Below, piece after piece: positions 26,301 to 34,021 of a DNA stretch of 64,000 nucleotides. The translations under genes and the position numbers were made by a program. Below the pieces are notes generated by a model. That model was not told the origin of the DNA, did no database searches, and saw nothing but the letters and a program-made list of their open reading frames with translations. The DNA lies in the NCBI GenBank assembly GCA_945861635.1, contig CAMAWH010000006.1:62001-126000 (forward strand). The letters are read 5' to 3'. Every line of letters starts with the position of its first letter. Positions within the stretch are counted from its first letter, which is position 1. Source of the DNA: Klebsiella pneumoniae. GTDB lineage: Bacteria; Myxococcota_A; UBA796; SXON01.

Positions 26301-27271
26301 CAGCCAGCGAGCGCCCCTTCGAGCGCCACCCGAACCGCCCCAGAGACCTCAGGAAGCGGCGCCAGCATCATCGCCCCGGCGGCTTTCGCGTGCCCACCTC
26401 CGCCATCATGGAGGCGCTTGGCGAGGACGCTGACATCCACGCTCCCTCTGGAGCGCAACGACACCTTCACCTTGGCCGGGCCGCGCTCGACGAGCACGAC
26501 CGCGAGATCGACGCCAACAGTGTGCTGAAGCGCGTCGACGACGCCCTCTACATCCAGCTCAGACGCCCCCAACTCGGCGGCCATCGCCAGCGTGTACGTC
26601 GCAACCGCAATGCGTCCGTCGAGCCAGAATTGGGCCTCGGTCAGCATCCGGGCAAGCAGCCTCAAGCCGGGCAGGCGGCGCTCGACCAGCACCTTCATCA
26701 TGATCTGCGCGTGGTCGATTCCCGTTTCCAGCAGCTCGGCGGCCACGCGATGACTGGACGCGCGGGTGTTCGAATAGCGGAATCCACCGGTGTCGAAAAT
26801 CAGTCCGGCATAGATTTGTGCAGCATTTTCGGCGTCCAACGCAACCCCCCAACCGGCCAGCAGACCCCGCACCATCACGCAGGTGCTCTCCGAAGAGGCG
26901 TCAAACAGCGTCCAAGTGTACCCGGCGAGGTCGGTGGACCGGTGGTGATCGACAAGGCCAGTCCACCGCGCACCCCGAAAAGCAGCATCTACCGGGGGAA
27001 GGAGCCGGCGCCGGTCTCCATCGAGGACAACCACCCCGTCATACACGCCAACCAGCGCATCCGGAACCATCTCGCCCGCTCCCGGCATCCACTCGTACCG
27101 AAATCCCGGCTCCCCCGCGACATCGATGCGTACGCCCGGAACCAGCTCCCTCAACGCCTTTTGGAGGGCGAGACAGGCCCCGATGCTGTCCCCGTCCGGC
27201 CCTTCCGGCCCCGTCAGCAGAACGGACCCGCTCTGGCGGACGAGGTCGAGCAGGCGGTCACCAGCGGTCAT
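26300..27271 (-). CDS. DHH-family phosphoesterase, NrnA-like
   Basis: NrnA proteins degrade very short RNAs and dephosphorylate pAp. The 323-residue product (ATG at 27271) has DHH motif I as PDGDSIG, motif II in VVLDGDR, the name-giving DHH in VDHHRST, and motif IV in FDTGGFRYSNT. The DHHA1 domain has GGGGHAKAAG near the end. Motif I normally reads H-x-x-PDGD; here the histidine position is proline (GPEGPDGD). Loss of that metal ligand would be expected to weaken or change catalysis. The gene is coupled by TGATG to the membrane protein downstream. The 150 bp to the divergent helicase gene probably contain both promoters. Confidence 0.8.
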   Translation of the reverse strand: MTAGDRLLDLVRQSGSVLLTGPEGPDGDSIGACLALQKALRELVPGVRIDVAGEPGFRYEWMPGAGEMVPDALVGVYDGVVVLDGDRRRLLPPVDAAFRGARWTGLVDHHRSTDLAGYTWTLFDASSESTCVMVRGLLAGWGVALDAENAAQIYAGLIFDTGGFRYSNTRASSHRVAAELLETGIDHAQIMMKVLVERRLPGLRLLARMLTEAQFWLDGRIAVATYTLAMAAELGASELDVEGVVDALQHTVGVDLAVVLVERGPAKVKVSLRSRGSVDVSVLAKRLHDGGGGHAKAAGAMMLAPLPEVSGAVRVALEGALAG

Positions 27272-27412
27272 GACTCTCCAAGGGAGGACGGCCGCCCCTC
27301 CTAATCGGCTCGCCGACGCCTGCCTATGCGTCGAAGTCGCCAACGTGTTAGCACGCGCCTCGCGTGGCACGCTGCCATGCACGTTCGATGCGGCGTTGCG
27401 CCGTTGTTCTCT

Positions 27413-27424
27413 GGAGTCCCGTTG
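27413..27424 (+). promoter_or_regulatory. Shine-Dalgarno and TTG start for the DEAD-box helicase
   Basis: GGAG at 27413-27416 is followed by five bases and TTG at 27422. The in-frame ATGs at 27326 and 27377 lack such a site and would add Arg/His/Cys-rich sequence with no helicase-like content. The same GGAGTCCC arrangement precedes the starts at 9468 and 46851. Confidence 0.5.
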
Positions 27425-29587
27425 TCTTTACCCGATGATCCTGCCGAGCCGGCCGTCGCCGCTCTCCCTGCTTTTGATTCTACCCCCGTCGAGTCCACTG
27501 AAGTCGCCGTCGATGCCGTTGAACCGGCCGCCGCTCCTGCGCGCCGCGCTGGATACATCAGTGACAGGTCGTTCGCCGACTTCCCGATTTCATCCGAGGT
27601 TCTTCTCGGCGTGCAAGCCCTCGGCTACGAGATGGCTACGCCCGTGCAGGCATTGACCATCGACGCCGCCATCGCGGGAAAAGACCTCCTGGTACGCGCC
27701 AAAACCGGAACAGGGAAAACCGCCGCGTTCTGCGTCCCGATGATCGAGCGCATTCCCGCTGGGATTCGAAAGGTCAGCGGCATCGTCCTGACGCCGACCC
27801 GCGAACTGGCGGTTCAGGTCGCCCAGGAATGCGCGGCCATTGCCAAGTACAAGGACCTCACCATCGTCGCGATCTACGGCGGCGTCGGATTTGGTCCGCA
27901 GGAGCAGGCGCTGAAAGAGGGCGCCGAGATCGTCGTCGGCACGCCGGGGCGCGTGCTTGACCACCTTCGGCGGGGAAACCTCGACCTTTCCGAATTGAAG
28001 GTCGCCGTGCTCGACGAAGCCGACGAAATGCTCTCGATGGGCTTCCTCGAGGATGTCAAGAAGATCCTCAACAAGGCGCCGAAGAACCGACAGAACCTGC
28101 TGTTCTCGGCCACCGTCGACGAAACGATCAAGGGGCTGATTGCCAGCTACCTGAACAATCCCGAGGAAATCTTCCTTTCCTTCGATGGGGACAACGTGTC
28201 CACCATCACCCACATCCTGTACGAGACATCTCCCGACTACCACAAAGCGCGCGCGCTGCTCGATCTCATCGAGCAGGAGCGGCCCAATGCGGCCATCGTC
28301 TTCTGCAACACCCGGGAGGACGTGTCCACCGTCTACACCTACCTGGATCGTCAGGGTCTGGGCGTCGAAATGCTGAGCGGGGAGCTTCCCCAGCGCCAGC
28401 GGGAGCGCGTCATGGCGCGCGTCAAGGCCGGCGCCGTGCAGTTTCTCGTGAGTACCGACGTGGCCGCGCGGGGCATCGACATCACCGACCTCACCCACGT
28501 CATCAACTATTCGCTGCCGGACGACGCGGCGATCTACCTGCATCGCTGCGGGCGGACCGGCCGAATTGGAAAGTCCGGGGTGGCGATTACGCTCGCGGGC
28601 GGGGCCGACTTCTCGACGCGCATCACCCTCACGCGGACGCACAAGATCGACTTCCAGATCAAGACGTTGCCGACGCCGGAAGAGAGCGGTCGCCTGCGCA
28701 CCGAACGGTTCGTCCGCATCATCAAGGACGCGGCGGGCTCGACCGCCTATGAGGGCTATCTCGACCTCGTCCGCGCCATCAAAGAGCGCCCCGACGGTGA
28801 CATGCTGCTCGCGGTCGCGGTGCGCGGGTTGTTGAGCTGGGATCGTGCGCGGCGCAATGCAGCGGCGGAAGATGCCGGGGGCGGCAACGGCGAGGGTGAG
28901 GTGCGCGCCGACAGCGGCAACGAACGCCCGCGCGAACCCAGTCGGGAACGCAATGACAGGGGTGACCGTAGCGATCGGAACGATCGCGGACCATCGCGAG
29001 ACGGCCGACGCGAGGATCGCCCGCGTGACGACCGACCGCGCGAAGCGCGCCCCGGCGATCGCGGCCCCGGCCCCCGCCGTGACGAGCGCCCTCGCGACGA
29101 CCGACCCCGAAACGACGGCCCCCGCAACGACGGCGCGCGCGATTCAAGGCCGGGCGATCGGGGTCCTGACCGCGGCCCACGCCGTGACGATCGGCCGCGA
29201 GAGAATCGTCCCCGGCAGGGAGATCGTCCGCGTGACGACCGACCCCGTCAGGGAGATCGCCCGCGGGAGGGAGATCGCCCGCGCGAAGGCGGACACGGAG
29301 AACAACGTCCCCCCAGCGCGGCCCCAAGCGCCGAAAACGACGCCGTTCCCCACGCGGTCGCGCCGGCCGGCCCTGCCGGTGACGAAGATGTCGGCGATGG
29401 CCCGACCAACCCCGGTGGGAATCCGGTGGGCACCGACGGCGCGCTGAAGAAGCGTCGCCGCCGGCGGCGGCGGAGCGGACCCGGCGGTGAGAGCACCGGC
29501 GCTGAAGGAACCGGCCCCACGGGCGGCGCACCGGCTGCGGGTGGCGAATCTGGCGGTGACACGAGTGCCCCGCCCGCGGCCGAGTAG
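27422..29587 (+). CDS. DEAD-box RNA helicase with long disordered RG/RD-rich tail
   Basis: An ATP-dependent RNA helicase of the DeaD/CsdA-RhlE group, acting in ribosome assembly or mRNA turnover, often in the cold. From TTG at 27422 it has 721 residues. Motifs in order: AKTGTGKT, PTRELAVQ, TPGRVLDH, DEADEM, SAT, VFCNTRED, STDVAARGID and HRCGRTGR. Then a partly structured domain (about 350-480) leads into some 170 residues built of RD, DR and RPR units (positions 28920-29290), followed by an acidic/Gly-Pro stretch and a basic [11 protein letters not shown] cluster. Such tails bind RNA and favour condensates. It is divergent from the DHH phosphoesterase gene. Confidence 0.9.
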   Translation: MSLPDDPAEPAVAALPAFDSTPVESTEVAVDAVEPAAAPARRAGYISDRSFADFPISSEVLLGVQALGYEMATPVQALTIDAAIAGKDLLVRAKTGTGKTAAFCVPMIERIPAGIRKVSGIVLTPTRELAVQVAQECAAIAKYKDLTIVAIYGGVGFGPQEQALKEGAEIVVGTPGRVLDHLRRGNLDLSELKVAVLDEADEMLSMGFLEDVKKILNKAPKNRQNLLFSATVDETIKGLIASYLNNPEEIFLSFDGDNVSTITHILYETSPDYHKARALLDLIEQERPNAAIVFCNTREDVSTVYTYLDRQGLGVEMLSGELPQRQRERVMARVKAGAVQFLVSTDVAARGIDITDLTHVINYSLPDDAAIYLHRCGRTGRIGKSGVAITLAGGADFSTRITLTRTHKIDFQIKTLPTPEESGRLRTERFVRIIKDAAGSTAYEGYLDLVRAIKERPDGDMLLAVAVRGLLSWDRARRNAAAEDAGGGNGEGEVRADSGNERPREPSRERNDRGDRSDRNDRGPSRDGRREDRPRDDRPREARPGDRGPGPRRDERPRDDRPRNDGPRNDGARDSRPGDRGPDRGPRRDDRPRENRPRQGDRPRDDRPRQGDRPREGDRPREGGHGEQRPPSAAPSAENDAVPHAVAPAGPAGDEDVGDGPTNPGGNPVGTDGALKKRRRRRRRSGPGGESTGAEGTGPTGGAPAAGGESGGDTSAPPAAE

Positions 29588-29737
29588 GCGCGCCCCACGA
29601 AGACGATCCCTGGACCGGCCCGCTCAGGGGCCGGGCGCCGCCCACGCTCCCCCGCAGCGCGGCGGTGTTTGGCGCCCAAAAATCGGGAAGCACCACGCGC
29701 TCCCCGGCGTTCGATTAGCTTCCGCCGCGGAGGCACC

Positions 29738-30559
29738 ATGATTGTGCTGCTCGTTCTCGCCCAGTTCGCTCCCCTTGCGCTTGCCGACGACGTCGACAAC
29801 AAGCCCGAGCTGCTCACCGACCCGAATTCCATCGATCTGGGCGGAGAAGACGCCGCGGGGGCGCTGACGTATGCCGGCAGCCAGACCGGCCGTGCAGCGA
29901 ACTACGTCGTCGGAAAGCCGATTGCAATCTCGCACTCCAATGGGAACCTCACCGTTCACTGCATCGACAGTGACCGGTTCACGGCCAGCCTCCAGTACAC
30001 GGTGTACGGTAGCGCGGAGGGCCCGATGGAGAGCTTCGGAAACGGCATCGGCATGGCCGTTTCGGGCGATAGCAAGGGCGGTTCTGTCAAGACCCGCGTT
30101 CCGTCCAAGGCGTCCGGCGTGTCCCGCGCGGAGGTGGACCTGACGGTGAGCGTGCCGCGCGGCGTGACGGCGCTGTCCGTGACGAATTCCGGGCGCGGTT
30201 GGGTGCAGGTGACCGAATGCACGGGAAAGGTGACGGTGAGCGCCGGATACGGGGGCGCCTATGTTTCCGGGGCGCTGACGGCAGTGTCGGCGGGCGCATC
30301 CGGCGGTGACGTCAAGGTGGTCATGGCGAAGGACGCCGTGTTGACGGGCCCGTCCGGCATCTCCGCGCCCGGAGGCAACGCCACCTTGGAGCTCTCCGGC
30401 GCGCAAGGCGGGAAGTTGACCGCGAAGGGCGGCGAAGTGTCCGTCCAGCAGGTGGTGATGGGCGTGAACACGCCAACGCTCGTGCAAGGCGACATGGGCG
30501 TGACCGGACCGAGCATTACCGTGTCGGCAAAGAATCGCGTCGAGGTGGTGCCGAACTAG
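29738..30559 (+). CDS. Secreted beta-helix-like protein (DUF4097-like)
   Basis: A 273-residue exported protein of unknown function. The ATG at 29738 follows GGAGG and gives the signal peptide MIVLLVLAQFAPLALA, cut before DDVDNKPE. The mature part has short repeating Gly/Ser/Thr/Val strands (VTNSGRGWVQVTECTGKVTVSAGYGG and similar), the look of a DUF4097-type right-handed beta-helix or toast-rack fold. This belongs to the adhesin-like group often found outside the inner membrane. A GC-rich inverted repeat (CCGGCCC and GGGCCGG, 29615-29634) lies between the helicase and this gene, without a following T-run. Confidence 0.7.
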   Translation: MIVLLVLAQFAPLALADDVDNKPELLTDPNSIDLGGEDAAGALTYAGSQTGRAANYVVGKPIAISHSNGNLTVHCIDSDRFTASLQYTVYGSAEGPMESFGNGIGMAVSGDSKGGSVKTRVPSKASGVSRAEVDLTVSVPRGVTALSVTNSGRGWVQVTECTGKVTVSAGYGGAYVSGALTAVSAGASGGDVKVVMAKDAVLTGPSGISAPGGNATLELSGAQGGKLTAKGGEVSVQQVVMGVNTPTLVQGDMGVTGPSITVSAKNRVEVVPN

Positions 30560-30600
30560 GGACAATGCCGCGCGGCGATCAGGATCCCGGAGACTTTGGA

Positions 30601-30750
30601 GCCGTCCAAAAATAACTGGCAGCACCGAGGGCGTCGGCGCGCCGCGAGCGCAAGGCGAGAAGAGCGAGCATACGCCAGGTTGTGAGCGATGAGCAACGCA
30701 GCGATCGTGGATGCGACGGCGGCCGAATGCGTCCGTTATTTTTGGACGGC
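30601..30750. repeat. 150-bp element bounded by 16-bp perfect inverted repeats (MITE-like)
   Basis: GCCGTCCAAAAATAAC at 30601-30616 is repeated in perfect inverted orientation at 30735-30750. The interior has no supported gene. GACTT occurs a few bases left of the element (30592-30596) and directly right (30751-30755), but the left copy is not adjacent to the repeat, so it is only a weak candidate target duplication. A near-identical copy of the left end occurs at 37059. This is the only gap here with a recognisable element; it separates two convergent genes. Confidence 0.6.
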
Positions 30751-30753
30751 GAC

Positions 30754-31146
30754 TTACGTCCCCTTGATGTCGTCCATCGTCCAGACCGTCAGGACCTTGA
30801 CCTTGGCGCCGGTGCCGATGATGCGTGCGTGACAGGCGAGACGCTGGCCGGGCTTGCCTTTTTCCGCCAGCAGTTTCGCCTCGGTTGCCGCGGGCTCGGC
30901 GAGGCCCGTTCCGTCGATCACATCCACTGCGCACTCCCCGCAGTGCCCGTCCGGGCACCCGGTGGCGATGGGCGTCTCCAGCGTTTGCGAGGCCATCACG
31001 AGGCTGTACCGACTCTCGCACTTCACCTGATGCTCCGCCCCATTCGGGAGCACGAACGTGACCGTGAGTCGTTCTGTATTCGGTGGCGCCGTCGGCCCAC
31101 GCCCGAGCGCACCCTTGATTTTCGCGCGGATTCCCCAGGGCGTCAT
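30754..31146 (-). CDS. Plant-type [2Fe-2S] ferredoxin
   Basis: A 130-residue cytosolic electron carrier. Cluster ligands are in CPDGHCGEC (C-x4-C-x2-C) and a late LACHARI, the usual four-cysteine set of plant- and adrenodoxin-type ferredoxins. The beta-grasp frame (TVTFVLPNGAEHQVKC) precedes it. An N-terminal extension of about 25 residues (MTPWGIRAKIKGALGRGP) is basic and not part of the fold. It overlaps the LOG-family gene by 4 bases, so the two are cotranscribed, but no obvious redox partner is adjacent. Its stop abuts the inverted-repeat element. Confidence 0.85.
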   Translation of the reverse strand: MTPWGIRAKIKGALGRGPTAPPNTERLTVTFVLPNGAEHQVKCESRYSLVMASQTLETPIATGCPDGHCGECAVDVIDGTGLAEPAATEAKLLAEKGKPGQRLACHARIIGTGAKVKVLTVWTMDDIKGT

Positions 31147-31979
31147 CGGCCTTCCTCCTCTTCAATGATATCCAGTTCGCGGGTAAGGAATTCGAAGGCT
31201 TCCGCCACGGAATCGGTTCGGTACATCAACGTCAGATCCTTCTCTGCGATGGTACCCCATTCGACCATGGCGTCGATGTGCAGCACGTCATCCCAATACT
31301 CCGTTCCGAACAGCACCATGGGGAGCGGCTTCTTGATCTTACCAGTTTGGCGAAGCGTCAGGATCTCGGCCAATTCATCCATCGTGCCGAACCCGCCGGG
31401 CATGATCACCATGGCCTTGGCGAGGTAGGCGAACCAGTACTTTCGCATGAAGAAATAGTGGAACTCGAACGCGAGCTCTGGCGTCACATACCGATTCACG
31501 TTCTCCTCAAAAGGGAGGGAGATGCCGAGGCCGACGCTTTTGCCGCCGGGAACGTCGGATGCGCCGCGATTGGCCGCCTCCATGATTCCGGGGCCGCCAC
31601 CGGAGCAAATCAGGAAGTGTTTCTTCTTCTTTTCACGGGCCATGCTCCAAACGGTGAGCAAGCGCGCGAGTTCACGAGTATCCGCATAGAAGCGGGAGAT
31701 TCGTACGCCGCGCTCGGCTTGCAGGAGGGCGCGATTCAGGTGCACCCGAGCCTCGGCGGTGCTGGCCGCCGCGAGATTTTCCTGCGCGTGGGTCAAGTCG
31801 CTCGCGGCGAGGGACGGTTCCTTGACCCGTGCGGATCCGAAGATGACGATGGTATCACGTACCTTTTCCTGTCGGAAGCGGGCTTGCGGCTCCTGGTACT
31901 CGCACAGGATGCGGATGGAGCGCGAGCTGGGACCATTGAGGAAAGTCAGGTTTTTATATGCTTTTTCAGTGCCGGGCAC
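31143..31979 (-). CDS. LOG family protein (Rossmann-fold nucleotide hydrolase)
   Basis: LOG proteins cleave nucleoside 5'-monophosphates at the N-glycosidic bond; in plants they release cytokinins, while in many bacteria the role is unclear. The GTG at 31979 gives 278 residues starting VPGTEKAYKNLTFLNG. The signature PGGFGTMDELAEI is intact, with ICSGGGPGIMEAANRGA before it and TIVIFGSARV at the start of the fold. A longer N-terminal helical region (about residues 60-110) is typical of the larger, type II-like members. Longer in-frame starts run through the divergent lipoprotein promoter region and are Arg-rich, so are rejected. The gene leads the LOG-ferredoxin operon. Confidence 0.85.
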   Translation of the reverse strand: MPGTEKAYKNLTFLNGPSSRSIRILCEYQEPQARFRQEKVRDTIVIFGSARVKEPSLAASDLTHAQENLAAASTAEARVHLNRALLQAERGVRISRFYADTRELARLLTVWSMAREKKKKHFLICSGGGPGIMEAANRGASDVPGGKSVGLGISLPFEENVNRYVTPELAFEFHYFFMRKYWFAYLAKAMVIMPGGFGTMDELAEILTLRQTGKIKKPLPMVLFGTEYWDDVLHIDAMVEWGTIAEKDLTLMYRTDSVAEAFEFLTRELDIIEEEEGR

Positions 31980-31988
31980 AAATTCTCC
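31977..31988 (-). promoter_or_regulatory. Shine-Dalgarno and GTG start of the LOG gene
   Basis: On the minus strand GGAG (31988-31985) is followed by AATTT and GTG (31979-31977). The residues after it match where conserved LOG sequence begins, so this fixes the start. Confidence 0.6.
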
Positions 31989-32098
31989 GAACGGGTTTGT
32001 CCTTTCATAACCCGAGCCGTCACGGTTTTTCGCACGTCGGTGTCGAGAGGATGTCCCCGTGCCGCACAACGCGCTGGGGTCACCCCCACGGAGACGCC

Positions 32099-32659
32099 AT
32101 GAACCGCTTGATTTGGAGCATCCTTCCCCTTGCCGCACCCCTCGTCGCGCTGAGCGGGTGCATCTTTTACGACCGCACCGGAAAGTGTTGGCAGCGTGAC
32201 CATCATGGCGAGGATAGCGATGGTGCCTGCGTCGTAGAGAGTGACACGGCGGGGCTCTCCGATGGAAGCGGCGATACCGGGGCCTCCGCGACGCCGTCCG
32301 CAAGCTTCTCCCTTGCCCCCGATGAAGCCGACGCGGGCGAGGCGATCATCGCATCGCTGACGGTGGAGGGGGAGTTCGATCTCGCAGCCGTCACCGAGGT
32401 CGAAGTGTTCGGCGACGTGACGCTGCTTGCGGCGCACAATCGCGGCAGCGAGATCCTGCTGTCCATCGCCGTCGATGACCGCGCGGCCGACGGCAGCGCC
32501 GACCTGCTCCTGCACATCGACGGCGATGCCGTGTTTGTCGAGGGCGCCTTGATCCTCCACGCGGCCAAACGATCGGACAGCGGCGATGGTGGCGATGGCG
32601 ATGGTGGCGACGACGCGGACTGCACGCATTCGTCCAGCAGCGACCCTGACTGTTCGTAG
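32099..32659 (+). CDS. Lipoprotein, unknown function, acidic low-complexity tail
   Basis: No family is recognised. A GGAGAC core precedes the ATG; the 186-residue product begins MNRLIWSILPLAAPLVALSGC with a good lipobox (C21). The mature region has a cysteine-containing start (CIFYDRTGKCWQ), a linker rich in Asp/Gly/Ser, a beta-rich core of about 90 residues (AGEAIIASLTVEGEFDL, VFGDVTLLAAHNRGSEILL), and a C-terminal Gly/Asp-rich and Ser-rich tail ending DPDCS. The core looks like an Ig-like extracellular domain. It lies between the divergent LOG gene and the sigma-factor gene on the same strand, 166 bp upstream of the latter. Confidence 0.6.
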   Translation: MNRLIWSILPLAAPLVALSGCIFYDRTGKCWQRDHHGEDSDGACVVESDTAGLSDGSGDTGASATPSASFSLAPDEADAGEAIIASLTVEGEFDLAAVTEVEVFGDVTLLAAHNRGSEILLSIAVDDRAADGSADLLLHIDGDAVFVEGALILHAAKRSDSGDGGDGDGGDDADCTHSSSSDPDCS

Positions 32660-32811
32660 CGAACTCCGGAATCGGGCGGCCCTCTCCCAGGAAGGCCGTC
32701 CCGACGCGGTTTCGGAAGCGCGCGCCCACTCTCCGCGCGCGGCACTCCCCTCGCCCGCGGCACCTTGCCAGCGCGAGATACACGGCGCGTCCAGCGGGAT
32801 GCTCTCGCACA

Positions 32812-32828
32812 AGGAGGGCGGCGCGGTG
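32812..32828 (+). promoter_or_regulatory. Shine-Dalgarno and GTG start of the sigma factor
   Basis: AGGAGG at 32812-32817 is followed by eight bases and GTG at 32826, where sigma-factor homology (DSLDIPTLYRRYG) begins. The in-frame ATG at 32799 overlaps this site and is less likely. Confidence 0.55.
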
Positions 32829-33329
32829 GATTCGCTGGACATTCCGACGCTCTACCGGCGCTACGGCGATCTGGTGTACGGTCGCTGCCGTACACTTCTG
32901 CGAAACGACGCCGACGCGCAGGACGCGCTGCAGGAGGTCTTCCTCAAACTGTACCGCTACCGGGAAAGCTTTCGGGGAGAAGCTTCTCCCTCGACGTGGA
33001 TTTTCAAGATCACCACCACCACCTGCCTCAACCGCCTGAGGACACGGCGTCGCCGCCCCGAAGATCCGGTGGAGGAAATGCCACCGATGCCGACGACCGA
33101 CAGCGTGCTCGACACTCTCGCCGTGCGGGAACTCTGTGACCGCCTGCTTGACGGAGCCGACGAACGGACGCGCGAATGCGTCGTGTACCACTTTGTGGAC
33201 GGAATGACCCACGACGAAGTGGGCGAACTCCTCGGCATCAGCGGCGCTGCCGTCCGAAAGCGCATCGCAACCTTCCGCGCGTCTATCGCCGCGAATCCTC
33301 CCCTCTGGCTGAAGGAGTCCGCGCCATGA
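32826..33329 (+). CDS. ECF-type RNA polymerase sigma factor
   Basis: An alternative sigma factor of 167 residues. Region 2 is visible in YRRYGDLVYGRCRTLLRN and DADAQDALQEVFLKLYRY, then FRGEASPSTWIFKITTTTCLNRLR, the classic ECF core. Region 4 follows with VYHFVDGMTHDEVGELLG and ISGAAVRKRIATFRAS as the helix-turn-helix. The start at 32826 is fixed by a strong ribosome binding site. It overlaps the anti-sigma gene by 4 bases, so the pair is cotranslated, and the caspase-like protease gene comes third in the same operon. ECF factors of this group usually activate their own operon; I see no convincing promoter in the 166 bp upstream. Confidence 0.88.
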   Translation: MDSLDIPTLYRRYGDLVYGRCRTLLRNDADAQDALQEVFLKLYRYRESFRGEASPSTWIFKITTTTCLNRLRTRRRRPEDPVEEMPPMPTTDSVLDTLAVRELCDRLLDGADERTRECVVYHFVDGMTHDEVGELLGISGAAVRKRIATFRASIAANPPLWLKESAP

Positions 33330-34021
33330 GCCATATTTCCACTCTTCGCCTTCATCAATTCCGCCTCGGGGAATTACCCGACGCAGACGACGCCGCGCTT
33401 CGGGTTCACCTGGCCGATTGTGCGCTCTGCGCCGGGCGACTCGGCTCGCAGCACGCCACACAGCTCGCGTTCGCGCGGCTGCCGATGCCGAGCGCGCTCG
33501 TCCCGAAGCCCACAATGTGGGAAAGGCTTGGTGCCATGCGATGGTTGTTTGTCGTCGCCCCGGTGTTCGCAGCGCTCTTTCTCACCGTGCGTCTCGGGCC
33601 GAGCATCGTGGATCCCGTCGCTCCGGGGGAGCCGGATGGACGGACCAAGGGCGTGCATCCCGGTCTCGAAGCGTGGGTGCAGACGGGCCAGAGCACTCGC
33701 CCGCTCTACGCAGGCGAAAAAGTGCGCGCCGGCACCCGCGTACAGTTGAAATACGACGCTCGCGGCCACCGCTTCGTCACGCTCGCGGGTCGGGATAGCG
33801 TCGGCAACGTCGATGTGTACGGCACGCTCGACGGCGCGGGCGCCGGACTACAAACCGCTCCCTTCTCGCTCACCCTGGACGACGCCAAGGGCGAGCAGGC
33901 ATTCTATGCGATTCTGACCGATACCCGCCCCGCTTCCAATGAAGTGGTAGACATTCTCCATCGCGACCCGGTACGAATGGATCGCGCCGAAGTGGCGTCT
34001 CTGGTGATCCAGAGGGAGTGA
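33326..34021 (+). CDS. Membrane anti-sigma factor with zinc-binding motif and periplasmic DUF4384-like domain
   Basis: A 231-residue protein that should hold the ECF sigma factor at the membrane. The N-terminal anti-sigma domain has the zinc motif HLADCALC (H-x3-C-x2-C). A single transmembrane helix lies near residues 70-90 (MRWLFVVAPVFAALFL). The periplasmic part (about 95-231) is beta-rich, with LYAGEKVRAGTRVQLKYDARG and FVTLAGRDSVGNVDVYG, similar to DUF4384-like domains found next to caspases and kinases. It overlaps sigma by 4 bases and the protease gene by 4 bases (GTGA). Release of sigma by cleavage or ligand binding at the periplasmic domain is the likely mode; the next gene is an obvious candidate partner. 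Confidence 0.82.
   Translation: MSHISTLRLHQFRLGELPDADDAALRVHLADCALCAGRLGSQHATQLAFARLPMPSALVPKPTMWERLGAMRWLFVVAPVFAALFLTVRLGPSIVDPVAPGEPDGRTKGVHPGLEAWVQTGQSTRPLYAGEKVRAGTRVQLKYDARGHRFVTLAGRDSVGNVDVYGTLDGAGAGLQTAPFSLTLDDAKGEQAFYAILTDTRPASNEVVDILHRDPVRMDRAEVASLVIQRE

Noticed and set aside
29615-29634. CCGGCCC/GGGCCGG inverted repeat as a terminator
   Set aside because: It forms a stem, but no T-tract follows, so intrinsic termination is not supported.
29624-31165. 513-codon minus-strand frame spanning the ferredoxin gene and the inverted-repeat element
   Set aside because: Overlaps two supported genes in other frames. Its only interest is that it crosses the repeat; the part inside the element could be a decayed mobile-element fragment, but this is too short to call.
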